NCBI GenBank assembly: GCA_947453945.1
Contig: CANGJB010000021.1
Coordinates: 1 to 52,176 of the forward strand
Direction of reading: 5' to 3'
DNA length: 52,176 nt
From: Sphingomonadaceae bacterium
Lineage (GTDB): Bacteria > Pseudomonadota > Alphaproteobacteria > Sphingomonadales > Sphingomonadaceae
The first letter of the stretch is position 1; each line of letters begins with the position of its first letter. Both the position numbers and the translations under genes were made by a program. Below the pieces are notes generated by a model. It was given only the letters and a program-made list of their open reading frames with translations, was not told the DNA's origin and searched no databases. Below are positions 15,223 to 24,201 of the stretch, piece after piece.

Positions 15223-16408
15223 GGCGCGGCTCACCGCTGCGGACTGGTCCAAGCGCGCCGATCTCGCCACACTGGTCGCCGCGCTCGATCCGGAAAGCCT
15301 TGGCCTCGTGCGCTATGTCGGCGGCGCGGTGCGCGATACGCTGCTGGGATTGCCGATCAAGGATATCGACATGGCGACCCCGCTGGAGCCGCCGGCCGTG
15401 ATCGCGCGGCTCGATGCGGCAGGCATCCGCAACGTGCCGACCGGCCTCGCGCACGGCACTGTCACCGCGCTCACCGCAGGCGGCCCGGTCGAAATCACCA
15501 CCTTGCGCCGCGACGTTTCCACCGACGGGCGCCACGCCACAGTCGCCTTCTCCACCAAGTGGGAAGAGGACGCCGCGCGGCGCGATTTCACGATCAACGC
15601 GCTCTACGCCGATCCGCGCGATCTTTCCGTCCATGATTACTTCGGCGGCATGGCAGACCTTGCCGCCCGCCGCCTGCGCTTCATCGGCGATGCCGAAGCG
15701 CGCATCCGCGAGGATTTCCTGCGCATCCTGCGCTACTTCCGCTTTCAGGCGCGCTTCGGATCGCTGCCCGCCGATGCCGCGGCCGAAGCCGCCTGCGCGG
15801 CGCTCGCGCAGGGCCTCAAGGGTCTCTCGCGCGAACGCATCGCCAGCGAACTGCTCGCGCTCCTCGCGCTCCCCGATCCGGCGCCCACCGTCACGCGCAT
15901 GGCGCAGCTCGGCGTGCTGGCTGTGATCCTGCCCGAGGCGGACCCGGCCGCGCTGGCCCCGCTGATCGCGGCAGAGCAGGCCCACGGCATCGCACCCGAA
16001 GCCTTGCGCCGCTTTGCCGCGCTGCTGCCGGCCGATCCCGATGGGGCCGAACTTGTTGGCGCGCGCCTGCGGCTGTCGATTGCCCAGCGCAAGCACATCG
16101 CCCTCGTCGCCGGGCGGACCGTCCCAGAGGAATCGCCCCGCCCGCTTGCCTACAAGGTGGGCCGCGAGGCGGCGATTGATCGCCTGCTGATCACCGGCGG
16201 CAGCCTTGCCCCGCTAGGTGGCTGGGATATCCCTCGGTTCCCGCTTAAAGGCGGCGCAATCGTTGCGCGCGGGATCAGCGCCGGGCCCGCAATCGCCCGC
16301 ATCCGGCGCGCCGTGGAAGCGCGCTGGGTGGCGGAAGGATTTCCCGATGAAACGCGCGTCACCGCGCTGCTCGATGCGGAAATCGGCAGCGGTTCAGACC
16401 TCGTCTGA
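15215..16408 (+). CDS. cca: CCA tRNA nucleotidyltransferase
   Basis: A 397-residue class II nucleotidyltransferase of the PcnB/Cca family, which adds or repairs the 3' CCA of tRNAs. The head domain has YVGGAVRDTLLG and DIDMAT (metal aspartates), then RRDVSTDGRHATVAFSTKWE and the RRDFTINAL block that selects bases. The RNA-binding helical part starts IREDFLRILRYFRFQARFG. The tRNA in this window encodes CCA, so repair rather than first addition may dominate here. ATG at 15215 overlaps the Nudix gene by 8 bp. The 3' end overlaps the convergent J-domain gene by 15 bp. Confidence 0.94.
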   Translation: MAEARLTAADWSKRADLATLVAALDPESLGLVRYVGGAVRDTLLGLPIKDIDMATPLEPPAVIARLDAAGIRNVPTGLAHGTVTALTAGGPVEITTLRRDVSTDGRHATVAFSTKWEEDAARRDFTINALYADPRDLSVHDYFGGMADLAARRLRFIGDAEARIREDFLRILRYFRFQARFGSLPADAAAEAACAALAQGLKGLSRERIASELLALLALPDPAPTVTRMAQLGVLAVILPEADPAALAPLIAAEQAHGIAPEALRRFAALLPADPDGAELVGARLRLSIAQRKHIALVAGRTVPEESPRPLAYKVGREAAIDRLLITGGSLAPLGGWDIPRFPLKGGAIVARGISAGPAIARIRRAVEARWVAEGFPDETRVTALLDAEIGSGSDLV

Positions 16409-16939
16409 ACCCTTCCATTCGCGGCGTTCTTCCGCCGCGCGCAGCACTTCGTAGGCGGTCTGCAGCTTCAGGAACTCGGCTGCCGCGTCCTTGTCGCCGG
16501 GGCGCAAATCGGGGTGCACTTCCTTGGCGCGGGTGCGCCAGGCCTTGCGCACCGCTTCGAAATCGGCGTCCGATTCCAGCCCCAGCGCTTCCAATGCGCG
16601 CATCTCGTCGCGGCTGCGGCTGCCATCTCCGGGGCCAGCCCAGCTCTGATAGGCCGATTGCGCATAACCCGAAGCTTCGCCGCGCTCCGCCTTCTCGCGC
16701 AGTTCGGCCTCTTCCTTGTCGAGTCCTTCGAAGTAGTTCCACCCGGAGTTGTATTCCGCCGCGTGGCGCGGGCAGAAATACCAGCGATCCGGGTTGTTGG
16801 GCGATTTGGGTGCGGGGCAATCGCCCTTCTCGTCGCACCCCGCCCGGTCACACAGGCGTACCGGGGCCGCCTCGCGCGCGCTTTCATAGCCGCGCCAACG
16901 AGGAAAGCCCCAATCTGCTGATCTACCATGCCGTGCCAT
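16394..16939 (-). CDS. J-domain protein with N-terminal cysteine cluster
   Basis: A 181-residue protein with the J domain at its C-terminus (about 115-175): ALGLESDADFEAVRKAWRTR, then the essential HPD at 142-144, and FLKLQTAYEVLRAAEE. J domains stimulate the ATPase of DnaK-type chaperones. The N-terminal half holds Cys30, Cys35, Cys41, Cys56 and His59 (RLCDRAGC, GDCPAP, WYFCPRH), which could bind zinc. This arrangement, with the J domain last, resembles the DnaJ-like proteins found in alphaproteobacteria rather than DnaJ itself. It lies directly behind pal (17 bp) on the same strand and may be read from the tol-pal transcript. Confidence 0.85.
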   Translation of the reverse strand: MARHGRSADWGFPRWRGYESAREAAPVRLCDRAGCDEKGDCPAPKSPNNPDRWYFCPRHAAEYNSGWNYFEGLDKEEAELREKAERGEASGYAQSAYQSWAGPGDGSRSRDEMRALEALGLESDADFEAVRKAWRTRAKEVHPDLRPGDKDAAAEFLKLQTAYEVLRAAEERREWKGSDEV

Positions 16940-16956
16940 CTAAGTGGCCCTAAACC

Positions 16957-17472
16957 TCACTGTACTGTGATCGTGATAGCGCGGCGGTTCCTGGCCCAGC
17001 TCGATTCATCCGAACCGAGCGCGACAGGGCGTTCCTTGCCATAGCTGATGGTGGTGATGCGCGAAGCATCGATGCCCAAGCTGACGAGATAGTTCTTCGC
17101 AGCGTTGGCGCGGCGTTCACCCAGCGCGAGGTTGTAGTCACGCGTGCCGCGCTCGTCGCAGTGCCCTTCGATGGACACGCGCTTGCCCGGATAGCGTGCC
17201 AGCCACTGGGCCTGGCTCTGAAGCAAGCCCTGATCCTCGCTGTCGATGTTATAGCGGTCGGTGTCGAACAGGATGGTGTCACCCAGCACCGAAGCGACGA
17301 AATCGGCCTGCGTGCCCGGCACCGGGCCCATCGGCTGGCTCACGGGGGGCGTGGTCGTGGTCGTGGTGGCCGCGCCTGAAGGCTGCGGGGGCAGCTCCTT
17401 GGGCTTGGTGGCGCAGCCCGCCAGCGCGAGGCCCGAGGTCAGCAGCAAGGCAGTGAAGATCTTGTGGTTCAC
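16957..17472 (-). CDS. pal: Peptidoglycan-associated lipoprotein Pal
   Basis: Pal is an outer-membrane lipoprotein that binds peptidoglycan and TolB and helps draw in the outer membrane during division. The 171-residue product starts with a lipoprotein signal ending LALAGC (lipobox), then a Pro/Thr-rich linker ([12 protein letters not shown]), then an OmpA-like domain with [13 protein letters not shown] and [20 protein letters not shown], whose Asp and Arg bind meso-diaminopimelate. A GTG at 17472 has AAGGAG 9 bp upstream and is preferred; the ATG at 17493 has no Shine-Dalgarno and would put this very AAGGAG inside the coding sequence. It is the last tol gene. Confidence 0.95.
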   Translation of the reverse strand: MNHKIFTALLLTSGLALAGCATKPKELPPQPSGAATTTTTTPPVSQPMGPVPGTQADFVASVLGDTILFDTDRYNIDSEDQGLLQSQAQWLARYPGKRVSIEGHCDERGTRDYNLALGERRANAAKNYLVSLGIDASRITTISYGKERPVALGSDESSWARNRRAITITVQ

Positions 17473-17547
17473 GGGAACGGTCTCCTTGGTCATACGGCGC
17501 CAGAGTGCATTGCACGGCGCGAATCGGCAATCAGTTTCATTGCCAGT

Positions 17548-18954
17548 TTAGGGCAAAACCGGCCCCCACGCGGGGTCAGAGCCATCGACCGGCGTATTGA
17601 GCTTGCGCTCGTTGCGCCCGGTCAGGTCCACTTGCCAGATCGCCGTGCGGCCCGTGCTCTTGGTGGTGCGGAAAAATTGCACGATGCGGCCATTGGGCGA
17701 CCACGTCGGCGCTTCGTCCTGCCAGCTGTCGGTAAGGTAGCGCATCTCGCCGCCAGACGGGTTCATCACCGCCACGCGCAAGTTGCCCGCGATATGGGTA
17801 AACGCGATCTGATCACCGCGCGGGCTCCATTCCGGGGTCGCCGCGCGCCCGCCGAAAAAGCTGATGCGCTTCTGGTTCGTCCCGTCGGCGTTCATCACAT
17901 AGACCTGCTGGCTGCCCGAACGATCGCTTTCAAACACGATCCGCGTGCCATCCGGCGAATAGCTGCCGCCCACGTCGATCCCCGGCGAATCCGTCAGCTT
18001 GATGGATTCCCCGCCGGTCGCGGGCACGCGGTAGATGTCGGTGTTGCCCGCAATCGCCATCGAATAGAGGATGTTCTTGCCATCGGGCGACCAGCGCGGC
18101 GCAAAGGTCGGCCCCTTGCCTTCGGTCACCAGCCGCTGCTGCCCGCTGCCGATATCATAAACAAAGATGCGCGGATTTCCGTTGAGGTAGGTCAGGTACG
18201 CGATCTTGGAATAGTCCGGCGAATAGCGCGGGGTCAGTGCGGTTGCCTGGCCGTTGGTGATGAACCGGTGGTTCGCGCCGTCCGAATCCATGATCGCCAG
18301 CTGCTTGCGGCGGTGATCCTTGGGGCCGGTTTCAGCGATATAGGCGATCTTGCTGTCGAAGAACGGGCTTTCCCCCGAAAGCCGCGCATAGACCATGTCA
18401 GCGCACTTGTGCGCCGCGCGCCGCCATTCCTCGGGCTTCACCACATAGCCCTGCCGAGCCAGCTCGCTGCCCAGCGCCACGTCATAGAGATAGCAGCCCA
18501 CCGTTAGCCGCCCATCCGGCGCCGACTTGACGAAGCCCTGCACCAGCATCTCTGCCGAACGCGCGCGCCAGCCCGGAAACGCGGGCGCGGTCACTTCGCC
18601 GAAGGCAATCTTCGGCAGCGCATCGGGCCCCACCGGCTTGAACAGGCCGTTGTTCTTCAAATCGCCATAGATCACGCGGGCCAGATTGCGCCCCAGCGCC
18701 TCGGTATTGCCGCCGTCAGCCGCCGTCGGCAGCATCTCGTTGGTCGGGAAAGTGGGGATCGCGATGCCCAGGTCCTGCCACTCGCTTTCGTCGGTGACCG
18801 AGCCTGTCAGGCCCTCCTCCGCTGGCGCAGCCGAAGCTGCGGTAGCAGGCCTGGCCACTGGCTGCGCGGGTTTCGCCACTGGCTGCGCGGCCAGGGGCAA
18901 AGCCGCCCCGGCAAGCATAGCGGCGGCGATCAGGGCGGCGAAGGCAGGCTTCAT
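17548..18954 (-). CDS. tolB: Tol-Pal system beta-propeller protein TolB
   Basis: A 468-residue periplasmic protein. The signal peptide (MKPAFAALIAAAMLAGAALPLAAQP) is followed by an Ala/Pro-rich linker, a TolB N-terminal domain (LARVIYGDLKNNGLFKPV), and a six-bladed propeller with repeated blocks such as TALTPRYSPDYSKIAYL, APRWSPDGKNILYS and GGSYSPDGTRIVFESD. TolB links Pal to TolA during envelope constriction. It overlaps the tolA stop by 4 bp (ATGA), so translation is probably coupled. A 75-bp gap separates it from the preferred pal start. Confidence 0.96.
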   Translation of the reverse strand: MKPAFAALIAAAMLAGAALPLAAQPVAKPAQPVARPATAASAAPAEEGLTGSVTDESEWQDLGIAIPTFPTNEMLPTAADGGNTEALGRNLARVIYGDLKNNGLFKPVGPDALPKIAFGEVTAPAFPGWRARSAEMLVQGFVKSAPDGRLTVGCYLYDVALGSELARQGYVVKPEEWRRAAHKCADMVYARLSGESPFFDSKIAYIAETGPKDHRRKQLAIMDSDGANHRFITNGQATALTPRYSPDYSKIAYLTYLNGNPRIFVYDIGSGQQRLVTEGKGPTFAPRWSPDGKNILYSMAIAGNTDIYRVPATGGESIKLTDSPGIDVGGSYSPDGTRIVFESDRSGSQQVYVMNADGTNQKRISFFGGRAATPEWSPRGDQIAFTHIAGNLRVAVMNPSGGEMRYLTDSWQDEAPTWSPNGRIVQFFRTTKSTGRTAIWQVDLTGRNERKLNTPVDGSDPAWGPVLP

Positions 18955-19862
18955 TGCGACAACTTCCTGTCAAACCGGAAACTCGCGATGCGTTTCCACT
19001 TGGCATAGTAGGCGGCGGGCAGATTGAACGGCGCCGCCAATTGCACCGCGCGGACCGCCTGTTCGGCATGGCGCTGGGCCTGCGCGCGGTTCGTATCAGT
19101 AATGCCCAGCTGCTGCACCACTTGCGGCCGCCCGGCAAGGCTGCCGTCGGGATTGATGCTCCACGAAAGCACCGTCACCAGCTTGTCGGCATCCACGCCC
19201 TGCGGCGCGGTCCAGTGCGGCTTGATCTGGCGCGCAATGCCGCTGACCAGCGATGCGGCGACTTCGGGCCCGAACGCCGCAGCCGGCGGATTGGTCGAAG
19301 CGCCCGCCTTGCTCGATCCGGGAATGCCGCTCAGGAAATCGTTGCCGATCCGGCTCGCACCCACAGGCGCATCGGGCCGAGGGCGCAGGCGCTGATTTGC
19401 CGGCGCTGCAGCCGCCGCTGCGGGCTTCGGCGGCACCGGTTTGGCAGCCGGCTTTGCCGGCACGGGCATGGCGCGTGGCTGCGGCGCCAGAACCGGCTTG
19501 GGCACCGGCTTGGGCTGGGGCGCAGGCCTCGCCTGCGGCGGCGGAGGAGGTGGCGCGGGCCTCGGCTGCGGCTGGGCCACTTGCGGTGCGGGCTGCGGCG
19601 GTGCTGGCTCGGGCGCAGGCTCGCCCAGCACCGGCGCCACATCGGGCGCGGCCTCTGCATCAGGCTCGGGCGAAGTCGATTGGTCGGCGATCTGGTCGGC
19701 AAACGTCACCGTCATCCGCTCGGGCGGAGACATGATCGTCTTGCCCGGCGGCGAAAGCGTCAGCGCCGCGATCAGCCCGACATGCGCGGCAAGCGCGATG
19801 CCAAGCGCCAGCGCTTCCTCGCGCGTGAGGCCCGATGAAGAGGAAGAGGCGCGCATGGCCAT
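18951..19862 (-). CDS. tolA: TolA-like energy transducer
   Basis: A 303-residue protein built like TolA: a short cytoplasmic start, one membrane helix (ALALGIALAAHVGLIAALTL, about 17-36), a long Pro/Ala/Gln/Lys-rich periplasmic region (about 75-170), and a C-terminal TolA/TonB-like domain (VTVLSWSINPDGSLAGRPQV...RAVQLAAPFNLPAAYYAKWK). Unlike E. coli TolA, the middle is proline-rich rather than a long alanine-rich helix. It passes proton-motive energy from TolQ-TolR to TolB-Pal. ATG at 19862 is 5 bp after the tolR stop; a second ATG at 19856 is possible. Confidence 0.9.
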   Translation of the reverse strand: MAMRASSSSSGLTREEALALGIALAAHVGLIAALTLSPPGKTIMSPPERMTVTFADQIADQSTSPEPDAEAAPDVAPVLGEPAPEPAPPQPAPQVAQPQPRPAPPPPPPQARPAPQPKPVPKPVLAPQPRAMPVPAKPAAKPVPPKPAAAAAAPANQRLRPRPDAPVGASRIGNDFLSGIPGSSKAGASTNPPAAAFGPEVAASLVSGIARQIKPHWTAPQGVDADKLVTVLSWSINPDGSLAGRPQVVQQLGITDTNRAQAQRHAEQAVRAVQLAAPFNLPAAYYAKWKRIASFRFDRKLSQ

Positions 19863-19866
19863 CTGG

Positions 19867-20328
19867 CTAAGGCGCCGTGACTGAACCGTTGGTGACCAGC
19901 GAGATCGACTTGAACCCGGCGGCATTGAGCGCGCCCATCACCGCCACCACGCGCCCGTAATCAAGGCTGCGATCCGCGCGCAGTGTGACCAACGGGGCTT
20001 TCCCGCCCGGCCCTGCTGCCGCCAGCCCGGTCAGTCTGTCGGAAAGCTCGCCCGGCGCCAGTTCCTGATCATCGAGGAAGATGCGCCCCTCGCCGTCCAT
20101 GCTTACGGTAATGGCCTTCTGCTCGGTCTTGAGTGCCTCGGCCTGGCTGTCGGGCAAATCGATCGGCACGCCCGCGGTTAGCATCGGCGCGGTCACCATG
20201 AAGATGATCAGCAGAACCAGCATCACGTCGACCAGCGGCGTCACGTTGATCTCGCTCATCGCGCTGCTGCGCCGGCCGCGCCGCCCGCGCCGCCCGCCAC
20301 CACCGCCAGATGCCGTTCCCATCGCCAT
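19867..20328 (-). CDS. tolR: ExbD/TolR family protein
   Basis: A 153-residue TolR. After a Gly/Arg-rich cytoplasmic leader (SGGGGGRRGRRGRRSS) comes EINVTPLVDVMLVLLIIFMV, which contains the membrane helix and its essential proton-path aspartate. The periplasmic ExbD domain (PIDLPDSQAEAL, VSMDGEGRIFLDDQ) follows. It forms the TolQ-TolR motor. ATG at 20328 sits 4 bp after the tolQ stop; a further in-frame start at 20349 would overlap tolQ. Confidence 0.94.
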   Translation of the reverse strand: MAMGTASGGGGGRRGRRGRRSSAMSEINVTPLVDVMLVLLIIFMVTAPMLTAGVPIDLPDSQAEALKTEQKAITVSMDGEGRIFLDDQELAPGELSDRLTGLAAAGPGGKAPLVTLRADRSLDYGRVVAVMGALNAAGFKSISLVTNGSVTAP

Positions 20329-20332
20329 GGCC

Positions 20333-21058
20333 CTACTGCTCCAGCTCACGGCTCAAGGTCGCATGGAAGCGATCCGAAAAACGGAACAGCCGTGTCTCGA
20401 AGCGGTTCACCTGGTGCAAAAAGCGGTTGTAGGCAATCACTGCCGGGATCGCTGCAAACAGGCCGATGGCAGTGGCAAACAGCGCCTCGGAAATGCCCGG
20501 CGCCACCACGGCGAGCGAGGAATTCTGCTGCGCGCCGATGTTGAAGAAGCTGTCCATGATGCCCCACACCGTGCCGAACAATCCTACGAACGGCGCGACC
20601 GAACCCACGGTGGCGAGGAAATTCAGCCGCGAAGCCAGCCCGTCGGCCTCGCCCGTCACCACGCTTTCCATGGCCGAGCTCAGCCGCTGGCGCGTGCCCT
20701 CGCGGTCGATCGACTTGCCCGAGGTGGAGCGCCGCCATTCGGCCAGCGCCGCCGTCACCACGCGGGCACTCGGAATTTCCGTGGCGCCGTTCTCCTTGTG
20801 GAAGGCATCGACATCGCGCGCTTCCCAGAACGCAGTTTCATACTTGTCGCACTTCTTTTGCACGCTGCCCATGCGCAGCGAGAAAGCAAAAATGATCGTC
20901 CACACCCAGACCGAGGCCAGCACCAGCGCGCCCATCACCACCTGCACCACGATATCGGCGTGGAGAAACAGCGCGACCGGGTTGAGCCGCGTCGGCATGC
21001 CCGCAGTCGCACCGGCAGCGATCGGCACGGCGGCGGCGGCAAGAACGGAGAGCATCAT
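20333..21058 (-). CDS. tolQ: Tol-Pal system motor protein TolQ
   Basis: A 241-residue MotA/TolQ/ExbB proton-channel protein with three membrane helices: [20 protein letters not shown] near residue 40, then the conserved [20 protein letters not shown] and [20 protein letters not shown] stretches that line the proton path. It powers TolA. The start overlaps the end of ybgC (ATGA), as in many Tol operons. Confidence 0.96.
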   Translation of the reverse strand: MMLSVLAAAAVPIAAGATAGMPTRLNPVALFLHADIVVQVVMGALVLASVWVWTIIFAFSLRMGSVQKKCDKYETAFWEARDVDAFHKENGATEIPSARVVTAALAEWRRSTSGKSIDREGTRQRLSSAMESVVTGEADGLASRLNFLATVGSVAPFVGLFGTVWGIMDSFFNIGAQQNSSLAVVAPGISEALFATAIGLFAAIPAVIAYNRFLHQVNRFETRLFRFSDRFHATLSRELEQ

Positions 21059-21537
21059 GGGTGGACAGAACCTTCCTGGGGCGTTGCAAGGAGTGGGGTG
21101 AACGCGGCGGCAAACGCGGCGGGCAGACGCCGCGCACGCCCACCGGGCGAAACGAAGGCGACGCGGACCAGCGCCTCGGCCAGCAGGTCATCGCCGCGCA
21201 GCGCCTTCTGCACAAGGCGGCAGGTGGCACGGGAAACTTCGGCAACGGTGCTTTCGATGATCACGTCATCATCGAGCCGGGCGGGCCGCAGATACTTCAG
21301 CGCAAGGTCCGTCACCGCAAAGGCGCCCTCGCCCGCTTCCTGCGCCGCGCGCTGGTTTATGCCGAGAAGGCGCAGCATGTCGGACCGCGCGCGCTCGAAC
21401 CATCGCAAGTAGTTTGCGTGATAGACCACCCCGGAAAGATCGGTATCTTCGAAATAGACGCGCACGGCGTAAAGATGGCGCGCGCCGTCAAAGCAGCCGG
21501 AAGGGGGAAGCGGGGCAGAAGTTCGGGGTCCGGGCAT
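21055..21537 (-). CDS. ybgC: YbgC/FadM-family acyl-CoA thioesterase of the Tol-Pal operon
   Basis: A 160-residue hotdog-fold thioesterase. The family motif is complete: [26 protein letters not shown], given here in two halves as [11 protein letters not shown] (catalytic Asp) and [13 protein letters not shown]. In other bacteria YbgC hydrolyses short-chain or acyl-ACP thioesters and is always first in the tol-pal cluster, with a proposed role in phospholipid metabolism. Here it keeps that place, overlapping tolQ by 4 bp. There is no signal peptide. Confidence 0.94.
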   Translation of the reverse strand: MPGPRTSAPLPPSGCFDGARHLYAVRVYFEDTDLSGVVYHANYLRWFERARSDMLRLLGINQRAAQEAGEGAFAVTDLALKYLRPARLDDDVIIESTVAEVSRATCRLVQKALRGDDLLAEALVRVAFVSPGGRARRLPAAFAAAFTPLLATPQEGSVHP

Positions 21538-21616
21538 GTGCCCGTTTGTCCTAGCCGCTGCGCGAGTCGCAGGGCAAGATCAAAGGCAGCGGTTTGTTAA
21601 CCTTGCGGCGATTCTA

Positions 21617-22000
21617 TCAGTCAATCCGGGCCAGCAGCGGGCCGAGCTGCCGTCCGGCAAGCACGTGCACGTGCATATGCGGCACTTCCTGATGGCTGTT
21701 GAGCCCCGTGTTGGCCAGCAGCCGATAGCCCGGCGCGACAAGACCGGCCGCGCGCGACACATGCCCCACCGCGCGCACGAACCCGGTGATCTCGGCATCA
21801 CTCGCCTTCGCCGAGAAGTCGTCCCAGCTTACATAGGCGCCCTTGGGGATCACCAGCACATGCGTGACCGCTTGCGGGTTGATATCGTGGAAGGCCAGGA
21901 CCCATTCGTCCTCGAAGACCTTCCGGCAGGGGATTTCCCCGCGCAGGATCTTCGCGAAGATGTTCTGGTCGTCATAGGGCTGGGTTGCATCGACCGCCAT
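21617..22000 (-). CDS. HIT-family nucleotide hydrolase
   Basis: A 127-residue histidine-triad protein of the HINT type. It begins with DQNIFAKILRGEIPCRKVFED, continues with LAFHDINPQAVTHVLVIPK, and ends with the signature HMHVHVLAGRQLGP, whose histidines form the active site. Family members remove phosphoramidate groups from AMP-lysine-type substrates. It starts 3 bp after hisE, so it is likely the last gene of the his transcript, or shared with the tol genes, whose ybgC begins 79 bp further on. Confidence 0.92.
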   Translation of the reverse strand: MAVDATQPYDDQNIFAKILRGEIPCRKVFEDEWVLAFHDINPQAVTHVLVIPKGAYVSWDDFSAKASDAEITGFVRAVGHVSRAAGLVAPGYRLLANTGLNSHQEVPHMHVHVLAGRQLGPLLARID

Positions 22001-22003
22001 GGT

Positions 22004-22327
22004 TCAAGAGCTCCTGCTGGCTTTCTCGTCAATTCCGGAAGTGCCCTCGCGCCGCGCGAGTTCGGCCACCACATCGGCCAGCGAAACCCCGCAATCGCCC
22101 ATCAGCACCAGAAGGTGAAACAGCAGGTCTGCCGCTTCGCCCGCCAGATCTTCGCGATTGCCCGTGAGCGCGGCGATGACCACTTCGGTCGCTTCCTCGC
22201 CCACTTTCTGCGCCATCTTGCCGCGCCCTTTGGCGTGGAGCTTGGCGACATAGCTTGAGGCCGGATCACCGGCACGGCGCGCGGCAATCGTGGCTTCAAG
22301 CCGGCTAAGCAGGGTCGTTTCGTCCAT
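22004..22327 (-). CDS. hisE: Phosphoribosyl-ATP pyrophosphatase
   Basis: A 107-residue HisE, which hydrolyses phosphoribosyl-ATP in step 2 of histidine synthesis. The MazG-like fold shows SYVAKLHAKG, the metal-binding block KVGEEATEVVIAA and GEAADLLFHLLVLM. It is a separate gene rather than fused to HisI. ATG at 22327 is preferred; an ATG four codons upstream (22339) is possible. It is parted from hisF by a PEP-CTERM mini-gene. Confidence 0.94.
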   Translation of the reverse strand: MDETTLLSRLEATIAARRAGDPASSYVAKLHAKGRGKMAQKVGEEATEVVIAALTGNREDLAGEAADLLFHLLVLMGDCGVSLADVVAELARREGTSGIDEKASRSS

Positions 22328-22374
22328 GGCAGCGGGCATGGCGCGCCGCCCGGATCAGGTCAAGCCGCCAGCGC

Positions 22375-22533
22375 TCAGTCCTTGCGGCGCGCAACCCGGC
22401 GGCCGATGATGAGGCCCGCCAGCCCGATGGCAAACAGCGTGATGTCGGTCGGTTCGGGAATGGCTATGCCGCCGCTCGCCTGCGCCAGCGCGTGATCGGC
22501 AGTGGCAACGAATGCGGCAAGGGCAATGGACAT
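22375..22533 (-). CDS. Small PEP-CTERM sorting-domain protein
   Basis: A 52-residue protein: an N-terminal signal (MSIALAAFVATADHALA), then ASGGIAIPEPTD, a hydrophobic helix (ITLFAIGLAGLIIG) and a basic tail RRVARRKD. The Pro-Glu-Pro motif, helix and Arg cluster are the PEP-CTERM signal recognised by exosortases, which cut and sort exported proteins. Almost nothing is left between the two signals, so the mature peptide would be only about ten residues. A longer form starting at a TTG or GTG near 22575 is possible. No exosortase gene is in this window. Its place between hisF and hisE is unusual. Confidence 0.72.
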   Translation of the reverse strand: MSIALAAFVATADHALAQASGGIAIPEPTDITLFAIGLAGLIIGRRVARRKD

Positions 22534-22703
22534 GGTGCGCAGCACGCGGGGTAATTCCGTTAAAAAGGCCTTCACCAAGATTAATGCAAGGCTTGTGCCA
22601 CCACCCCTGAAATCAAGCAGATACGTATATTTGACTAGTTAACGTCGGCGTGCTGAATGGCCCAGTTGTCAGAAAACCCGACAGTTCGCCCCAGAGCCAG
22701 GGC

Positions 22704-23465
22704 CTAGCCCCGCGCCGGAATCCCCGCCAAGCGCAAAGCCGCGTGCGCCTCGGCGATGGAATGCGTGCCGAAATGGAAGATCGATGCGGCCAGAACCGCG
22801 CTGGCATGCCCCTCGGTCACCCCAGCCACGAGATGGTCAAGATTGCCGACACCCCCGCTCGCGATCACCGGCACCGGTACCGCATCGGCAATCCGGCGCG
22901 TCAGTTCCAGATCATAGCCGGCCTTGGTCCCGTCCCCGTCCATCGAGGTAACGAGCAGTTCGCCCGCGCCCAGTTTGGCGAGGTTTTCGGCATGCGCCAG
23001 CGCGTCGATGCCCGTAGGCCGCCGCCCACCGTGGGTGAATATCTCCCACTTGCCGGGCGCCACGCGCCGCGCATCGACAGAGCCGACCACGCACTGCGCG
23101 CCAAACCGCTCGGCAATATCGCGCACCAGTTCGGGGCGAGCGACAGCTGCGGAATTGACCGCCACCTTGTCCGCGCCGGCCAGCAGCAGCGCGCGCGCAT
23201 CCTCGGGCGTCCGCACCCCGCCGCCCACCGTCAGCGGCATGAAGCACACCTCCGCCGTGCGCGCCACGACATCGAGCAGCGTCCCGCGCCCCTCTTGCGT
23301 CGCCGAAATATCGAGGAAGCACAGCTCGTCCGCGCCCGCCTTGTCATAGGCCCGCGCCTGCTCGACCGGATCGCCCGCATCGCGCAGGTCGACAAAGTTC
23401 ACACCCTTCACCACGCGCCCATCCCGCACATCGAGGCAGGGAATGACGCGGACGCGGACGGTCAT
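22704..23465 (-). CDS. hisF: Imidazole glycerol phosphate synthase, cyclase subunit HisF
   Basis: A 253-residue (beta/alpha)8 barrel that joins the ammonia made by HisH to PRFAR, giving imidazole glycerol phosphate and AICAR. It begins [19 protein letters not shown] with the catalytic Asp; phosphate loops [10 protein letters not shown] and ASGGVGN and the second catalytic Asp in [15 protein letters not shown] are visible. ATG at 23465 is 10 bp after the hisA stop; a longer open frame would overlap hisA and is rejected. Confidence 0.97.
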   Translation of the reverse strand: MTVRVRVIPCLDVRDGRVVKGVNFVDLRDAGDPVEQARAYDKAGADELCFLDISATQEGRGTLLDVVARTAEVCFMPLTVGGGVRTPEDARALLLAGADKVAVNSAAVARPELVRDIAERFGAQCVVGSVDARRVAPGKWEIFTHGGRRPTGIDALAHAENLAKLGAGELLVTSMDGDGTKAGYDLELTRRIADAVPVPVIASGGVGNLDHLVAGVTEGHASAVLAASIFHFGTHSIAEAHAALRLAGIPARG

Positions 23466-23475
23466 GATTTTACGC

Positions 23476-24201
23476 TCACGCCTCAGCCATCGCAATCGCC
23501 GCCGCCAGATCCAGCCGCCCTTCAAACAGCGCGCGCCCGGTAATCACGCCCTCGATCCCGTCCGCCTCGTGGATCTTGAGCATCCGAATGTCGTCGATGC
23601 CCTTCACCCCGCCGCTGGCGATCACCGGCAGCCGGGTCGCTCGTGCCAGATCGAGCGTCGCATCGATATTGCAGCCCTTGAGCAGCCCATCGCGGCCCAC
23701 ATCGGTAAACAGGATCGAAGCCACGCCCGCATCTTCAAACCGCCGCGCCATATCGGCAATCGAAACGTCCGAAACTTCCGCCCAACCCTCGGTCGCGACC
23801 ATCCCGTCGCGCGCATCAACCGCAACCACGATCCCGCCCGGATAGGCGCGTGCCATATCCTTCACGAACTCGGGGTCTTTTAAAGCTGCCGTGCCGATCA
23901 CCACCCGGCTCACGCCCAGATCGAACCAGCCATCGACCGCAATCGGATTGCGTATGCCGCCGCCCAATTGCACATGCCCCGGAAACACCTTGAGAATGCC
24001 CTCGACTGCCTCACGATTGACAGCCTCGCCCGCAAAGGCTCCATCGAGATCGACGACATGGAGGAACTGCGAGCCCGCGTCCGCAAACAGCATCGCCTGC
24101 GCTGCCGGATCGTCACCATAAACCGTCGCGCGCGCCATATCGCCTTCGGCGAGGCGCACGACCTGTCCGGCTTTGAGGTCGATGGCAGGAAATACGATCA
24201 T
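23476..24201 (-). CDS. hisA: ProFAR isomerase HisA
   Basis: A 241-residue (beta/alpha)8 barrel that isomerises ProFAR to PRFAR by an Amadori rearrangement. It starts [17 protein letters not shown] (catalytic Asp in PAIDLK); [16 protein letters not shown], a [13 protein letters not shown] region and [10 protein letters not shown] (second Asp) follow, with ASGGVKG as the second phosphate loop. The start overlaps the hisH stop (ATGA), which sets the start and suggests coupled synthesis. Confidence 0.97.
   Translation of the reverse strand: MIVFPAIDLKAGQVVRLAEGDMARATVYGDDPAAQAMLFADAGSQFLHVVDLDGAFAGEAVNREAVEGILKVFPGHVQLGGGIRNPIAVDGWFDLGVSRVVIGTAALKDPEFVKDMARAYPGGIVVAVDARDGMVATEGWAEVSDVSIADMARRFEDAGVASILFTDVGRDGLLKGCNIDATLDLARATRLPVIASGGVKGIDDIRMLKIHEADGIEGVITGRALFEGRLDLAAAIAMAEA

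Noticed and set aside
17472..17493. ATG at 17493 as the start of pal
   Set aside because: The AAGGAG that best serves as ribosome site lies after this ATG, 9 bp before the GTG at 17472.
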